Positions 1-11,683 of a stretch of 64,000 nucleotides of DNA are shown in pieces. The stretch covers positions 62,001 to 126,000 of the forward strand of contig JAMWET010000493.1 in the NCBI GenBank assembly GCA_024036415.1, in the 5' to 3' direction. The position numbers were made by a program, and so were the translations under genes. Position 1 is the first letter of the stretch, and each line of letters begins with the position of its first letter. This stretch comes from Prochilodus magdalenae (Eukaryota > Chordata > Actinopteri > Characiformes > Prochilodontidae). A model generated the notes under the pieces. That model was not told the DNA's origin and did no database searches. It worked only from the letters and a program-made list of their open reading frames with translations.

Positions 1-699
1 GATTCCATAAGGAACATGCTTTCAATTAAGCATTTATAGAGTTTTGAAAGTTTCTTTCAGCATGTCATGACAGCTAAAAATAATAGAATTTTCTAAATAA
101 ATGGTGTTTATATTCGTTATAACAAGGGCTGATTCATTTTCACCATGGTGAAAAGCTGAATGAATGGGAAAATGAACCCTTAATCTTACAAAGCGAGCTT
201 AGCTCCCTGCTAAAGGCTGACGGCAGGCGCCAAGCTGAGTAGAGCCCCCAGAGCAATCAGGAACCTAGAATAAAGGCTGAACAATCATACAGTGTGCACT
301 CTAAAAATAAGTGAACCAAAGTACATTCAAGAGAGCAACTGCGTATTGATCTCCCCAATTTCTTGGGCTCAAAAGAGTGGTACAGAAAGGCTGATGCAAG
401 CCATAGCATATACCTCTGTATGTTCTAAATGCCGTTTTGTGTATAATGAATCACTGGTTAGGATCTATATAATGAAGATCTGACCTGAGGGTCACGTTTT
501 GTCTTGCAGGAGGGAAACATTTTGGAATGTACTCATATTTATTCTATTTAGAAATTACCACAATTCATAAGATTTTACATATATTAAAAAATGTATTGCA
601 GTCTATGTGTGTGAGTTATTCCATTGTGATTGTTTCAAAAACACGACAATAGGAAAATAATTGCGAGCATAATTACACATTTTTGATCACTCAATGACA
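1..699. other. Non-coding AT-rich flank with a short palindrome
   Basis: No gene recognised. The longest frame is 63 codons (292-483, plus) and resembles no family I know. The 18-base segment TTTTCACCATGGTGAAAA (137-154) is a perfect palindrome. Confidence 0.5.
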
Positions 700-1468
700 A
701 TCCTCAAAATCTCAACTTCACCAGTACATATACCAGAGTTCCATTCATTTCTGTCCTGCTTGCCATTTCCCCACTACCCCACATGTCAAATGAGGAATAC
801 TTTCTTGCCATACTAAAATTGCTAAACTTATGTATGGTTATGGAACTTCTGTATTCTGAAACCTTGGGCATTATTATAAAGCCACTCCATCCCTTTTTCT
901 CAAACTGTTGCCACAAGGGTGTAATCAGACAACTGTCTAAAATGTATTTGGGTTTTGTAAAATTAACATCACCCTTTACTGGAACCAACAGTCAGAGCCC
1001 AAACCCTGGATAACAGCCCCAGACTGTTATCCCTTCTTCACCTACCTGTACTGTTGGCACTATGCATTCTGGGAGGTAGTGTCCCTTTTGGAGCTGCCAA
1101 AAACAGACTTATCCCTCAGACTGACAGACACTGTGATCCATCACTCCAGAGAACACATTTCCATTGCCCCAGAATCCAGTGGCAGTATGCCTTACACCAC
1201 TCCAGCTGATGCTTGACATTGCACATAGTGATCTCAGGCATGTGTACAGCTGCTCGACCATGAGAAAACATTTCATGAATCTCCTGACAAACAGTATTGC
1301 AGCTTCCTGAGCCAATTTCGGATGTTTATTACACACTACGTGCTCTGGCACTGCAAGTGTACATAGACTACCAACATCTTTAATGGCTGTTTGCTTGATT
1401 TTATAAATCTTCTGCGGTGGAAACACCTGAGCCCAATAATTAAAAGCACCTTTTGGCCATACATTGTA
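700..1468 (-). mobile_element. Decayed Tc1-like transposase pseudogene
   Basis: Read on the minus strand, 1080-1230 encodes a segment with WCKA...HW...GQWK...VLWSDGS, which matches the Tc1-family region around the first catalytic Asp (usual motif WSDES; here Glu is Gly). Further along (704-988) come VPVKG and LWQQF, a motif pair known from the same fish transposases upstream of the QHDNAP block. Frames shift repeatedly and stops interrupt, so it is dead. The upstream end at 1451-1468 reads TTTTGGCCATACATTGTA, close to the common fish Tc1 terminus ending in GGCCATATAGTGTA, so the 5' terminal repeat is probably partly kept. The 3' end is not clear. Confidence 0.75.
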
Positions 1469-3099
1469 TTCCGTTATCCTGTTTGGTAGTCTTCCATTTG
1501 CATATTAGCATAACATGATGCAAAATTGACTAGTCATCAGGTTTGCTATTGGCTAAATATTTAGCTATTGTCCTATGGATTTTACTGTTTGTTCAGTCTG
1601 TCCTCTTCTTTTCTGACAATATCAGAGGCAGTGATGCTATATCTTCTACCTTAAATGCCACTGCCTACCTTAAATCTACTCCACACCCATGCAAACAGTA
1701 AGAAAAAGGGCTGTCACAAGAGCTTTTGTCATGTTAGGATTCCATAAAAGCAGAATAAGTTTGTCGGTTGCTGGTTTAAGCTTTTAGAGTGAGATAGAGA
1801 GTGAAGGAATTTTAATTTATTTTAATCTTTGACCATCTTCTTTGCCATTATTGTCATTTTCTGTTGCTCTCTGGTCACTAGCGTACCACTAGTACACGTA
1901 TCTTAGGTTTGTCAAACACTAGAGAATGCTCCTAAGCAAATCCAAAATCAGTAGGTTCATAAGGAGCTCTTAAACACCTGAGCTTTTCTGCACAGAATGT
2001 TCAAACACTAATGTCATATTTCTGAGTGCATTTGACCTCCAGTGATAGGACTTTCTAACTGTCCCGTATCTTTGTTCATCACATAAAAAATACATGCATA
2101 CATCCTTGTACTGCCTTCAGACTGGCTTTGACCTTAAGTGCCATAGCCTGCACCCATGAGCTTTGGCTTAAGGTAGTCAGCAAAGTGGCACAGGTTTTAG
2201 GAGGGTGAAGAGAAGCAGTAGTTATAATACATTTATTGAAATATATGGTCTTGAAAATACAATAAAAAGCTCTTCCAAGTCACAGGTGAAACAAAATCTC
2301 TAGTTGGAAATTCTCACCTTGTAATAAAAGCAATGTAAATGAACACTTTTTACCTTTTCAGGTAATAATGAAGTCATGAAGTGCTAGTACATGGTGACTG
2401 ACTGTACCAGAATGGAAAGTAGAATAATTGGGTTGATTGCTTTTTTAAAAATGATCACTTTCTACAGAGTTCTGTTAAGTAGTTCATATATAAGAAAACA
2501 TTTTACATTAATAAAAAGTTTTAATATAAATATAATCTGTGGCTATTTTTACAGAACATCTCAGAGGCAGTTAAAAGCACCGGACATAATGAATGACATG
2601 ATGGATTCGAAAAGGTCTTTAAATACAAAGAAACTCACCTCCTTATGTAAAACGAATCCTGTGCAATTGTGCTTTTATGCCATTAAATCTTTTTGATAAC
2701 TACTAAATGAGAGATTGCTCATTTCGACCAAGCTTTCGAGAGTGCTGACTGAATTAGTCTTCATAGAAATGAGCACAGCATACCAGCCTTACAAAATGAA
2801 CGCAGTTAAGCTTATGCAGCTTATGCCCCAGCAAAACATACCTTGCCACAATTTTAAATAGCTCGAAAACAAGTAATTCTCAGCATCTAACAAGAGCTTA
2901 GCCCTTGGAAGTTCTTCAGTCCTTTTAGAACAGCATCCCAAGTGACTCTTCAAGAAGCTGGTTGAGTGAATGCCAAGACCTCAAAGCTGCATCAAAGCAA
3001 AGGAGCAGCTTTAAAGAACCTAAAATAAAAAAGTGCATGCTGATTTGCCATGGCATAAATGTGTTATTTAAACAATGCCCCCATTGTTATTCTTAAATG
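1469..3099. other. Non-coding DNA, nothing recognised
   Basis: AT-rich single-copy-like DNA. The longest frame (2391-2696, plus, 101 codons) is rich in Ile/Phe/Lys as expected of random AT-rich sequence and matches no domain I can name. No splice-flanked exon stands out. Confidence 0.45.
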
Positions 3100-3100
3100 T

Positions 3101-3199
3101 GGTAAATCAAGATTCCCTTCTATGAATAGAATATATAATCTTTGGTATTTTCACACTACCATAGATTCTATATTCTATTCATAGAAGGGTTTCTTTACC
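3101..3199. repeat. Long near-perfect inverted repeat (hairpin)
   Basis: Left arm 3115-3147 and right arm 3157-3189 are reverse complements over 33 bases with about two mismatches, around a 9-base loop. After a small unpaired bulge, GGTAAA (3101-3106) pairs with TTTACC (3194-3199), so the dyad covers almost 100 bp. It could be a miniature palindromic transposon, a hairpin-RNA locus or a local inversion. No family is recognised. Confidence 0.8.
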
Positions 3200-4089
3200 T
3201 AAATTTATTTGACTGGTAGTATGTGTGGCTGTGCTTCCATCTCTCTGATCTTTATCCAGAAGCTGCACAAGCCTGTATAACTTTTTCATCTCTTTTTCCC
3301 TTGAGACATTCGTTAATCCACTGAGATCTGTAAAATAAAACACACACACACACTATGGTGGTCTTAATCTCTGACAGTGATGAATCTATCTCCAAGAGTA
3401 AGGTGGCCAGTCTTATGTCATGTCACGTACCAGTAGCTTGACTCACCTGAAATAAAAGCGATAATCAATAAACGGTCATCGCCTGCCTTGAATTAGAAGG
3501 CAATGTGAGCTGTGAATATCATTCAAGTCAATTAAGTTCCCTGCAAGCTCTTGAAATCAGATGGTAACATTTCCGTTTTTGTCACTAAAGCTCAGCAGAT
3601 GCTTACTATCTACATCACTGTCTGCTCTGCATCTGTTCAACCCTCTCTAGGGCCAGTTTGCAGCATTCTGTTTGCTCTGCTAAGAAGGTCATTGATTTCC
3701 AGCTCCCCACCTATGAGGCCTTATACTTGTTCAGAATAAGGAACACAGCAGATCACAGACCCATCCTGGCGATCACTTCTTCACCAAAATGTCATCTCGG
3801 AGATAACAAGCCAAAAAGGTAAAAGTGTAGTAAACGTGTTCCCATATAAGCAACAACTAAACACAAAGGACAAATAAATAAATTAAGACCAAGCAAGACT
3901 AGACTAAAATAACATAACAGCGTTAATAACAGTCTTAATCTTTATGATGCTAATGCTAATGCACATAGAAACAGAATCTGAAAAGACGTACAGAGCAAGA
4001 GCCAAGAGCCAAGCAAAACCATTGACACTGTTGACAAGGCAAACACATTAAAAGCTTTTCAAAGCCAAAATATTATTACCACCGGACTA
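3200..4089. other. Non-coding DNA with a short AC repeat
   Basis: Contains an (AC)7 microsatellite at 3340-3353. The only frame is 62 codons (3551-3739, plus) without recognisable features. Confidence 0.4.
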
Positions 4090-4620
4090 GTATGCTGTTG
4101 GTCCACAAAGCAGCTCTTTATGCTTGTGGAATCTGGCACCAAGATGCTACATTCTTTAAGTTGCAAGGTGAAACGGCTGCAGCTTGGACATGGTTTTCCA
4201 GCCTGTCCCATAGATGCCTGATCAAACTGAAATCTGTGGACTTTAGTGCCAAGAAGAACACCTTGAACTCCTCATCAAGTTCCTCAAAATAGTCCTGAAC
4301 AATGTGTGCAGCTGGGCAGGGTGCATTATCCTGCTGAAAGAGTAGCACTGTTATCAGGGGACAGAATTGAAGTGATTTAACCCATCCAGGGTGATAGTTA
4401 GGCATATGCCACACATTAACGCCTGTACCCAGGTTTTTGCCAACAGAACATGATGGACTATCAACAGCATCTCTCTTCACTGGCTTGTCTTCTTCTCCAC
4501 AGTTCATCTTGATGGAGGCCCAATGTACTGCATTATTACGCAATGCTCCCATGACCCTCACTAAGGCCTTTTCCACTATTTGTGCCTCAGAAACCTTTCT
4601 GTCTGACAGAATCTATAGAC
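4090..4620 (-). mobile_element. Tc1-like transposase C-terminal half, decayed
   Basis: A 152-codon minus-strand frame (4118-4576) carries FQQDNAPCPAAHIVQ, matching the second catalytic Asp block of Tc1/mariner transposases (usual QQDNAPCHTA), then a degenerate SPDLNPIEHLWD block reading STDFSLIRHLWD in which the third catalytic residue, Glu, is Arg. It ends with SWCQIPQ, the usual C-terminal helix. The N-terminal DNA-binding domain and first Asp block are not recognisable in the upstream part of the frame. The frame is open over 152 codons, but catalysis cannot survive the Glu loss. It is a DDE-transposase pseudogene with no link to neighbouring host genes. Confidence 0.85.
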
Positions 4621-6989
4621 AGAACAGCAGTCGTTGCCATTGTGGATCAAATTGCGAGCTTTGGGCATGCAACACCGTGTCATTTGTTCATAAAGGGTCT
4701 AAACCAGTTGTCTAACCCTTACCGGAGGCTTGTGACAAGAGGGTCACTTTCCTAAACCAACAGGACATGACTGAAGTAGCATAATATAATCATGCTTGAT
4801 TAGCTATCATGCTTGTTTTTTACTTTTTATAAACGAATACAGTAAAAATCAAGCATTACGGTGTATATGAAACATATATGGAGGACTTTTTTTTGACTAC
4901 TTTGTGTACAACAGCCTCTAACTGTTTCTTCTCTATGCTGTCTCTTCTCTTGTTGCCTTCTATGGAATGTACTAATTTTGACATCTGTTAGTGTGTTCAT
5001 AAAATACAGTTACAGCTTGTGCTAATTTATTTCTTGTGTGAGTTCTTCATCCAATTCCTGTTCACTGTCGCTATTTAGTGGTTATACTATAACCAGAAAA
5101 GCTGCACAATTGTTGGTCTGGCTACTCCCATTATTCTCTATGCAGTCCCTACTGTTGTGCTCTTACCTGTGCCAATTACTGTTACATGGCATTGCACAGC
5201 AGTTACACTGTAGACAAGCCATTCCTGATTCATACTAACTGCAGTAATACACTTTCCATTTCTATTTGCATGTCTTTGTATGTTGGAGTTCTGTGATCTT
5301 GCATGCTGGCTGCCATGCATGAAACTGCTAAAGCAAAGTTCTGGAATGCTTGTCATACTAGACAGGAAGGTGTTCCTGATTTTGACCTGTAATAGCAACA
5401 CAATATAGAATACAGCATTTCATTTTTAATTGTTGTTTTAATTTTAACAATACAGTAAAAATGACCAGGTCCAGATGAAGAGTCGGGATCTGTCCTAAAC
5501 CTGAGACATGGTTTTAATATTCAGCTGTTCTTCCAACTTTTCTCTACAACCTAGAGGAACTGACTATATGTAAAGAACACATCGGTATAAATTGCATACA
5601 GAGACTAATATCCAACCTCACTGTGTGGAGTGTTTCATTTAAAGCCATGTGCTATTCAGGAGATGATGGGTATGACTGATCTGGTTGGGGAGCAGGAGCA
5701 TGCTTAGATATTATTGGTTTATTTTGCTGAAAGCTGAGGGTTTGTGCTTAATATGATCTGACATGAAAGAACATGAACTAATAAGGTAAAAAGGTCCCTT
5801 TCGAATTCAGGATGGCTTTAATCTGTGTCAGACTTATAGTAGATGGCCACCCCCGACTGCTTTGAGGAAAGTCTGTGCCCACATGCTCTCAGTAGTAGAT
5901 GTCTCTGATCCCACACAACGATACAGAAGCTTTGCGGGCAAATTGCTAAACACAACTTTAAATGAAAGGCACAGTGACCATAAATAGAAAAATCCTGAGA
6001 TAATTTGAGTGAAGGTTACGAAGGCTGATTTTTTTCCGACCTGATTGTGGCTTTGACTGTTTATGCTGATGTCTTTGAAGACATATCATTTCGTTCTTCT
6101 GAATAGCAGGGGGTTTGTGAGTGGGATGGCCTACCTGTGGAGAGGGCGAGAAAAGGGGCTATCAGTGCCAGTCTGCCAGGTGATTCAGAGTTGCATTAAT
6201 GATACACATGGACCAAATCAGCAGAAGTGGGCCAGGGGGCAAATGCACGGGTAGACTGATGAGAAGAACAGATTTTTTACAGACCTAAAAAGCTAGACAT
6301 AGCAGAGCTTGGCAGAGTCGGCAGAGCAGACAATGGAAAGTGACACCCTAGATCAATTACTTTGAATAAAGATCAGCTGTGGCCAAACAGAGTATTGGTT
6401 AACTCCTAACCTTTTACAGCCCAGTGATCACACACTGCATTATGGTTTTCAATATTGATTTTTAACAAGTCATATGTCAACATGATAAATATTTAGCCAA
6501 TGATGGGGAGTTTCATTCGGCCATGTTTTGCATTTATACAGGGATTTTACTGTACCTATTTATGTAATGCTAAATGCTGAATACTAATAAAATGATTTCA
6601 GCTTCCAATTATGCTAACATTTCACATGTCTGAATGATGGTAAAGTCCTTCTTCCTTTTGGTATTATTCTCTCACATGGCTGCATCAGCTTCACCACATA
6701 CAGTGCTTTCCTGCAGTGATTACTTGCAAGTGAAATTACTTTCTTGTCTTCACAAATATGATTAATGGGTTAGAATATCCATAATTTCCATTTACAATAC
6801 ATAACCAGACTTCCAAACTAGGCACTATTTTAAGGCATGCAGTTGCTAACAAAGGTGTTTAATTGGAAAGGTACAGGCATATTTTATCATGGAAAAGCAC
6901 TGACCGAAAAAACGAAACATTCTGGAGCATGGTTAGGGCGCCATATGCCAAGCTTAAACTACAGGGATATGAAGCTTTTCTGGTACTGG
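4621..6989. other. Non-coding DNA, nothing recognised
   Basis: The Tc1 remnant may continue to about 4735, but no motif is readable there. Overlapping frames on both strands at 5038-5401 match nothing I know. A 17-base dyad (TGGTTATACTATAACCA) sits at 5079-5095. The rest has no frame above 70 codons. Confidence 0.4.
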
Positions 6990-7205
6990 ACGGTAGAGTA
7001 GCGATACTGCACATTCTAGAGCAATGGAGCACCATGCAGTACCTTTGGGATGAGCTGGAGTGCCATTTATGATCCAGAACTAATCATCCACCATCAGTGC
7101 TTGACCTCACTACTGAACTTGCAGAATGCAATCTTCACAGCAATGTTCCAACATCTAGTGTACAGCCTTCACAGAACAGTTGAGGCTTGTACTGCAGAAA
7201 AGAGA
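6990..7205 (+). mobile_element. Tc1-like transposase C-terminal fragment
   Basis: Plus-strand reading gives YLWDELECHL, matching the HLWDELE block that holds the third catalytic Glu in Tc1-like transposases. After a frameshift it reads AMFQHLV...SLHRTVEACTAEKRGQT, the conserved C-terminus (usual form FQHLVESLPRRVEA...AKGGPT). About 70 codons of the parent's roughly 340 are recognisable. It abuts another Tc1 remnant of opposite orientation. Confidence 0.7.
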
Positions 7206-7267
7206 GGGCAAACTCTCTAATACCCTTGACTTCAGGGAAATGTTGGATAAGAAGGTGTTTACAAAGC

Positions 7268-7900
7268 TTTAAAAAGTTGGGGCAGGAGCATGCTTACTAC
7301 TGTGTTACATCACCTTTCCTTTTAACAGCACTTAATAAATGTTTGGGGACTGAGAATGTTTACACCATTCTATTGCTATTGCTACACGTCTTTAGCAGTC
7401 CTTTACCATGCAACAGGGCCTTCATTGACATATTTGGACCTTAATAATATACGTTTTTAAAGGGAGACAGTGGACAGGCCAGCCTAACACTCTCTGATCA
7501 CGCAACCATTCTGTTGTAGCACATGTGGAATGTGTCTTGGTGTTACCATGTTGAAATAAGCATGGGTGTCCATGAAGTGGCATGTGTGCATCAGCCCATT
7601 TAAGATGAGCCTGAGCCCAGAGATCTCTGCAGCATTGCTGGGCATTTGGACATATGACTTTCACTTTGCATTGCATAGTTTTAGTATGCAGCATCAGGTC
7701 GTATTTATTGACAGGTCTCTAACAAGCGATTCACCGTTAAGATGTTGTTTGGACATTTATAAATGTAACCCGCACCCCCAAATTGTTGTTGTCCCAACTT
7801 CTTGGGAACATGCTGCAGGTATTGATTTTAAAACGAGTGTATGTTTACAACATTACATAAATTGTACAAATACAGGCCAAAGTCAATGTATAAATCACTG
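7268..7900 (-). mobile_element. Internally deleted Tc1-like element
   Basis: The minus strand carries AQAHLKW (upstream of the first Asp block) joined directly to a segment with HGHPCLFQHGNTKTHS...ATTEWLR, matching the second block (usual FQQDNAKPHTA), so roughly 90 residues between them are missing. The catalytic Asp is also changed (QHGN for QQDN). The ends look like terminal repeats of this fish family: AAAAGTTGGGGCAGGAGCATG near 7272 and TTGTCCCAACTTCTTGGG near 7793. The 13.8-kb copy belongs to the same family. Confidence 0.75.
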
Positions 7901-8049
7901 TTTTTAGTTTGAATATCAGCTACTGTTTCAATGGTTTTGGAATTAGGCTTAACAGAGAGCAGGAACCATTAGAAGTTCTCAAGTTCCTATGGCCACAACA
8001 CTCGCCTGTACTGTCCTTTCTCCCTGCATAATCCAGCTCAAAAATGGGC
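7901..8049. other. Short unassigned spacer
   Basis: Nothing recognised between the Tc1 remnant and the MITE-like repeat. Confidence 0.4.
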
Positions 8050-8140
8050 TTGATAATTAGCTGATGAGTTGGATCAAATGTGCTGGAGAAGATGATGCAA
8101 ACTGTGCAGGACAGGAGTCCCCAGGACTGGAGCTGAGATG
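8050..8140. mobile_element. hAT-type MITE fragment
   Basis: The stretch running through GATGAGTTGGATCAAATGTG, TGCTGGAG and GTGCAGGACAGGAGTCC...CAGGACTGGAG has the wording of a widespread fish miniature element (consensus of the type GTGTGCTGGAGCAGG...GTGCAGGACAGGGGTCCTCCAGGAC). Only one side is present and no termini are visible. Family naming is from memory. Confidence 0.45.
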
Positions 8141-8470
8141 TAATCTAGATGACTGTCCTGAAATTTTTCTAATGAAAAAATATAAAAAGAAAAAAGGTAA
8201 ACTGAAAAAAGAAACACTATTGCCAGATAATATATTAGAAGTAATACAAAAGAGAAATTCTAGTAAGGTGAAAATGCAAAACAAGATTCAGCATATAATT
8301 TAATTTTGTGATTTGCTCTGTTGCTTGAATTGCCATGTTTCAACCAGCCTTTCTGAATTCAGAACCTCAATGTTTTTGAAACAGATAATTGATAAAAAGC
8401 TATTGGCTTGTACATTGTGTAGTTCTTTACATTGTGTCTCATTCTAAAAATCCTGAATGAATCATCCTCC

Positions 8471-8530
8471 CAAAAGTGGTTCTTCTGTGGCATCCTTCCA
8501 AATATCTCTTTTTGGCACCTTTAGTGGTGT
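8471..8530 (+). repeat. Fish GGTTCTTCTATGGCAT dispersed repeat, copy 1
   Basis: AAAAGTGGTTCTTCTGTGG followed by a degenerate CTTTTTGGCACC block. Similar blocks occur at 48649-48718 and 53072-53125, so this is a dispersed family within the window. Confidence 0.5.
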
Positions 8531-9150
8531 ATGATGCATGGAAATGGTTTCCAAAATACCGTGTTAAGTGCTTATTTTCTATGCTGGCTAACAACCAACT
8601 AACAACCCAGAAAGCATATGCAATAACACGCAGAGCCTGTCAGAAATATCCTAATGTTCCACTTCCTTCCACAAATGCAGTATGGCTAGATCTACAAGAC
8701 TCCATCTGACTTCCTCCTCAAAAACAAACCTAAAACAAACAAACAAAGGGCATTTTTTAGCCTACAGAAGAATGCACATTGGGGGCTTGTGGGCCCCCAA
8801 TGCTGAGTGCAGACACTCTGTACTATTACACCACACCCTGTCATCTAAAAATAAGACTCAGATAAGAACCGCTGTGAACAAATTCCCTCCTCCAATCTCT
8901 GCTAACCACATGTACAGGAACTGCAGGCCCTGTAACCAACATTTCTCCACACTAACCCCCTGAGTCTCACCCCGAGCCCACCAGAAAAACACAAAACAAA
9001 ATGAAATGAGAGTGACGGACAATTATGCACTGTCGAACATATGCATGCATGAGTGTGTAATGTATGATTCTGATTCTAATACATTGTTCATAAATAAATT
9101 GTTCACAAACATAAATCTGTCATCTACATCTGTATCATGTTCAATATCAG
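8531..9150. other. Non-coding DNA, nothing recognised
   Basis: Frames up to 93 codons (8682-8963, plus) without domain signatures. There is a short (AAAC) run near 8733-8746. Confidence 0.35.
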
Positions 9151-9690
9151 AGTGCTGTGCAAAAGTAAGAGAACACTCTTCCTTCCTGTCAAGCTGAATT
9201 TTGCAGTGTCAGAAAAAACACAAACACAAAACATATATTTAATAGGAAAAGAAGGTATTTCAGCATTTAGCGTGTCCACTCTTTATGTTCATTACATTTT
9301 CCATTCTTTTCAGGAAACTTGCTTACAGCTTTAAAAAAAAAAAAAAGAAAAACCTGAATAGATCTTAAGAATAAGCTGAATTTCCAAAAATTCCCAATCA
9401 CATTTATTAATGGTCATGACTGTGGAAGGGTCAGTCCACTATTATGATAATAACTTCTTCACTTTTTTGTTTGGCAGGAAAATGTGATTCTTTTTGAAAA
9501 TGAAAAAAATGAAAGCTTTTAGTGCCCTTTATCTGACAGTGACAGTTTTCGAGATCTACCAGGTCTTTCCTGTATCTCTTTTTAAGTCCTGCTTTTCCAA
9601 AAGTTTTTGTTTGATCTAATTTTACATGGGAAATCACCAAGCTGGGGTGGAAATGAAATAATTTCAGTGTCATTTCTGACTTTTGCATAG
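9151..9690. mobile_element. Possible Tc1/mariner-type remnant
   Basis: Begins with AGTGCTGTGCAAAAGT (9151-9166), like the terminus of a fish Tc1/mariner family. The segment near 9514-9570 resembles antisense transposase DNA of such elements, but I cannot read an unequivocal catalytic block. Low confidence; it could be unrelated. Confidence 0.3.
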
Positions 9691-9736
9691 TAGACTAAAG
9701 GTTCTGTTACGCAAGCATCTGTCACCTTGTCTGATA

Positions 9737-9930
9737 AATATACCTTTAACTGTCATGTGTACTGATATATTACAAGTATATCTTTAACTGTCATGTGTAC
9801 TGATATATTACACATATATCTTTAACTGTCATGTGTACTGATATATTACACATATATCTTTAACTGTCATGTGTACTGATATATTACACATATATCTTTA
9901 ACTGTCATGCGTACTGATATATTGCATGTT
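9737..9930 (+). repeat. 38-bp minisatellite, about five copies
   Basis: The word TTTAACTGTCATG recurs at 9745, 9783, 9821, 9859 and 9897, exactly every 38 bases. The middle copies are almost identical; the first and last carry substitutions (such as CATGCG in the last). No spacers lie between units. Confidence 0.95.
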
Positions 9931-9968
9931 TTCTGGCAAAGTGTTTAACAATCATTTTGTTTCAGGAA

Positions 9969-9976
9969 TTCATCAT
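9969..9976. repeat. Target-site duplication of hAT-like element, left
   Basis: TTCATCAT directly before the element's terminal CAGACATGGGAAC. The same eight bases follow the right end at 11684-11691. Confidence 0.85.
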
Positions 9977-11683
9977 CAGACATGGGAACAAGTCACTAAG
10001 TTGCAAGTAACAAGTAGATCTTAACAATGAGGTCAAGTCCAAGTATGCAAGCAAGTCTCGAGTTTTCCCAAGTCAATACAAGCAAGTTCTCGAGCAAGTC
10101 CCAAGTCCATACAAGCAAGTCTCCAGTCCCGTCCCAATACTTAACTTCGGTACTAGTCAAGTCATGTCATATTCTTTGCCCATAACTGTGCAGCTGATTT
10201 CGTAGTATATTAAATCCTAGTACATTTATCATAAATGTTCTGATTTAGTTACGCAACTTGCATTCTCAAACAGTTCAACAAAGTGCTTATTTTAACTACA
10301 GGAACAGTAGTGCAAAATCGTTAATTAAATAGATTTGAATTAAATAACCTGCAAGTACTTGGCAGTAAACAAAGTACAAAGTACTTCATCATGTACTTAA
10401 ACGCTGTGACATTATACCACAGTTTACAGCAACAAGTCAAAGGTTTTATGGAGTAAAAAAATTATGAAAGGACAAGATATCATTGATCAGTTATATGAGC
10501 TGTTTCAGATTGCTATACAATTTCTGTAGGCTGTTTCACTCATCTTGTTTTTCCTACCCTGGCCCTGGAGGCACCACAACTTTTTATTGTTTTCCCTTCT
10601 AGACCACACATCTGATCCAACTAAACTCAGAGCCAGCCCATTTACTGAGTTTAATAGAAAAACACTAAAATGTGACAGTGGGCACTCGAGGCCCTAATAT
10701 ACCTACACTATAACGAAGAGTTTGAACACATTCCACCTACAGTGAAATTTTTAATGACATCACATTCTAAACCCGATTATATATATAATATATATATATA
10801 CTATATATATATATATATATATACTATATATATATATTATATATATCGATATATATATATAAATAAACAGCATGTGTGAACTTCTGTGCCTTTGACACTT
10901 TTTTCCTGCTCCTGTATGCTAATTTCCCCACGTCGAGCTGAGATGCTGTGGTTTCCTAAAACGTTTTCAGTAAAATCTCTCACAGTGAACGGTCGTGAGA
11001 GTAGGGACGAACAGAGGACAACAGCCTTTGTTTACATTCGCTGTTGTTTTTTATTATTATTCGCTACAACGTTTGCTAGCTTGGCTAAACTGCTATATAC
11101 GCGAAATATACCACCAGCACAGACTTACTGTTCTTATGTGCAGCCTCAAATGTCGAGTTTTGAAGTGGTTGCATCTCCATCTGTGATCTTGACTCCACAT
11201 GTCTTGCAATACCGCAGTTTCGTCTTTTATTTACTACACGGTTATAATCTTGTGTAGTTGAACAGGATTTGTTTTTTTGGAGGCATGTTGCTCGTCTTCT
11301 GATACGCACAAATTCAACACTGGCGCCCCCCTCAAAGCTTCCCCGTGATTTGGCTGCACGGTTTACGGCTTTTACTTGTTGCTAGGTTACGGGATCATCT
11401 GGGCTGAGCGGTCTCCAGCTCCCTGGCTTACAGCGCCATTTAATATAAAATGATCCAGTTACGTGATGTTCAGTTTTACACTTATTCATTATGTTAAAGT
11501 AGGGTTGTCAAGTCTTTTCGAGTCTTAAAGCTCAAGTCCGATTCCAAGTCCAAGTCAGTAAAGGTAAAGTCTAAGTCAAGTCGCAAGTCTTTAGTAATGT
11601 TGTCGAGTCAAGTCACAAGTCATCAGTTTAGTGACTCGAGTTGGACTCGAGTCCAAGTCATGTGACTCGAGTCCACACGTCTG
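9977..11683. mobile_element. Non-autonomous hAT-like transposon, complete ends
   Basis: The left end CAGACATGGGAAC and the reverse complement of the right end (CAGACGTGTGGAC) form terminal inverted repeats starting with CAG. Both sides carry the same 8-bp duplication TTCATCAT. An 8-bp duplication with CAG-type ends is the hallmark of the hAT superfamily. Both subterminal zones (about 10000-10165 and 11505-11680) are packed with the words CAAGTC, AAGTCC and CTCGAG, likely transposase-binding repeats, and on the plus strand they read in the same orientation at both ends. The 1707-bp interior contains a TA microsatellite and one 123-codon frame (10886-11257) that shows no transposase, zinc-finger or dimerisation motif, so the element must depend on a transposase supplied elsewhere. 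Confidence 0.85.
10778..10860. repeat. (TA)n microsatellite inside the hAT-like element
   Basis: About 80 bases of nearly pure TA with a few interruptions (CTA, CGA). Self-complementary and prone to cruciform formation. Confidence 0.95.

Noticed and set aside
9737..9930. CRISPR-array-like periodic repeat
   Set aside because: Units are head to tail at 38 bases with no unique spacers; a minisatellite in eukaryotic DNA.
10886..11257. 123-codon frame inside the hAT-like element
   Set aside because: No transposase, BED zinc finger or dimerisation motif; several other frames are open over the same bases.
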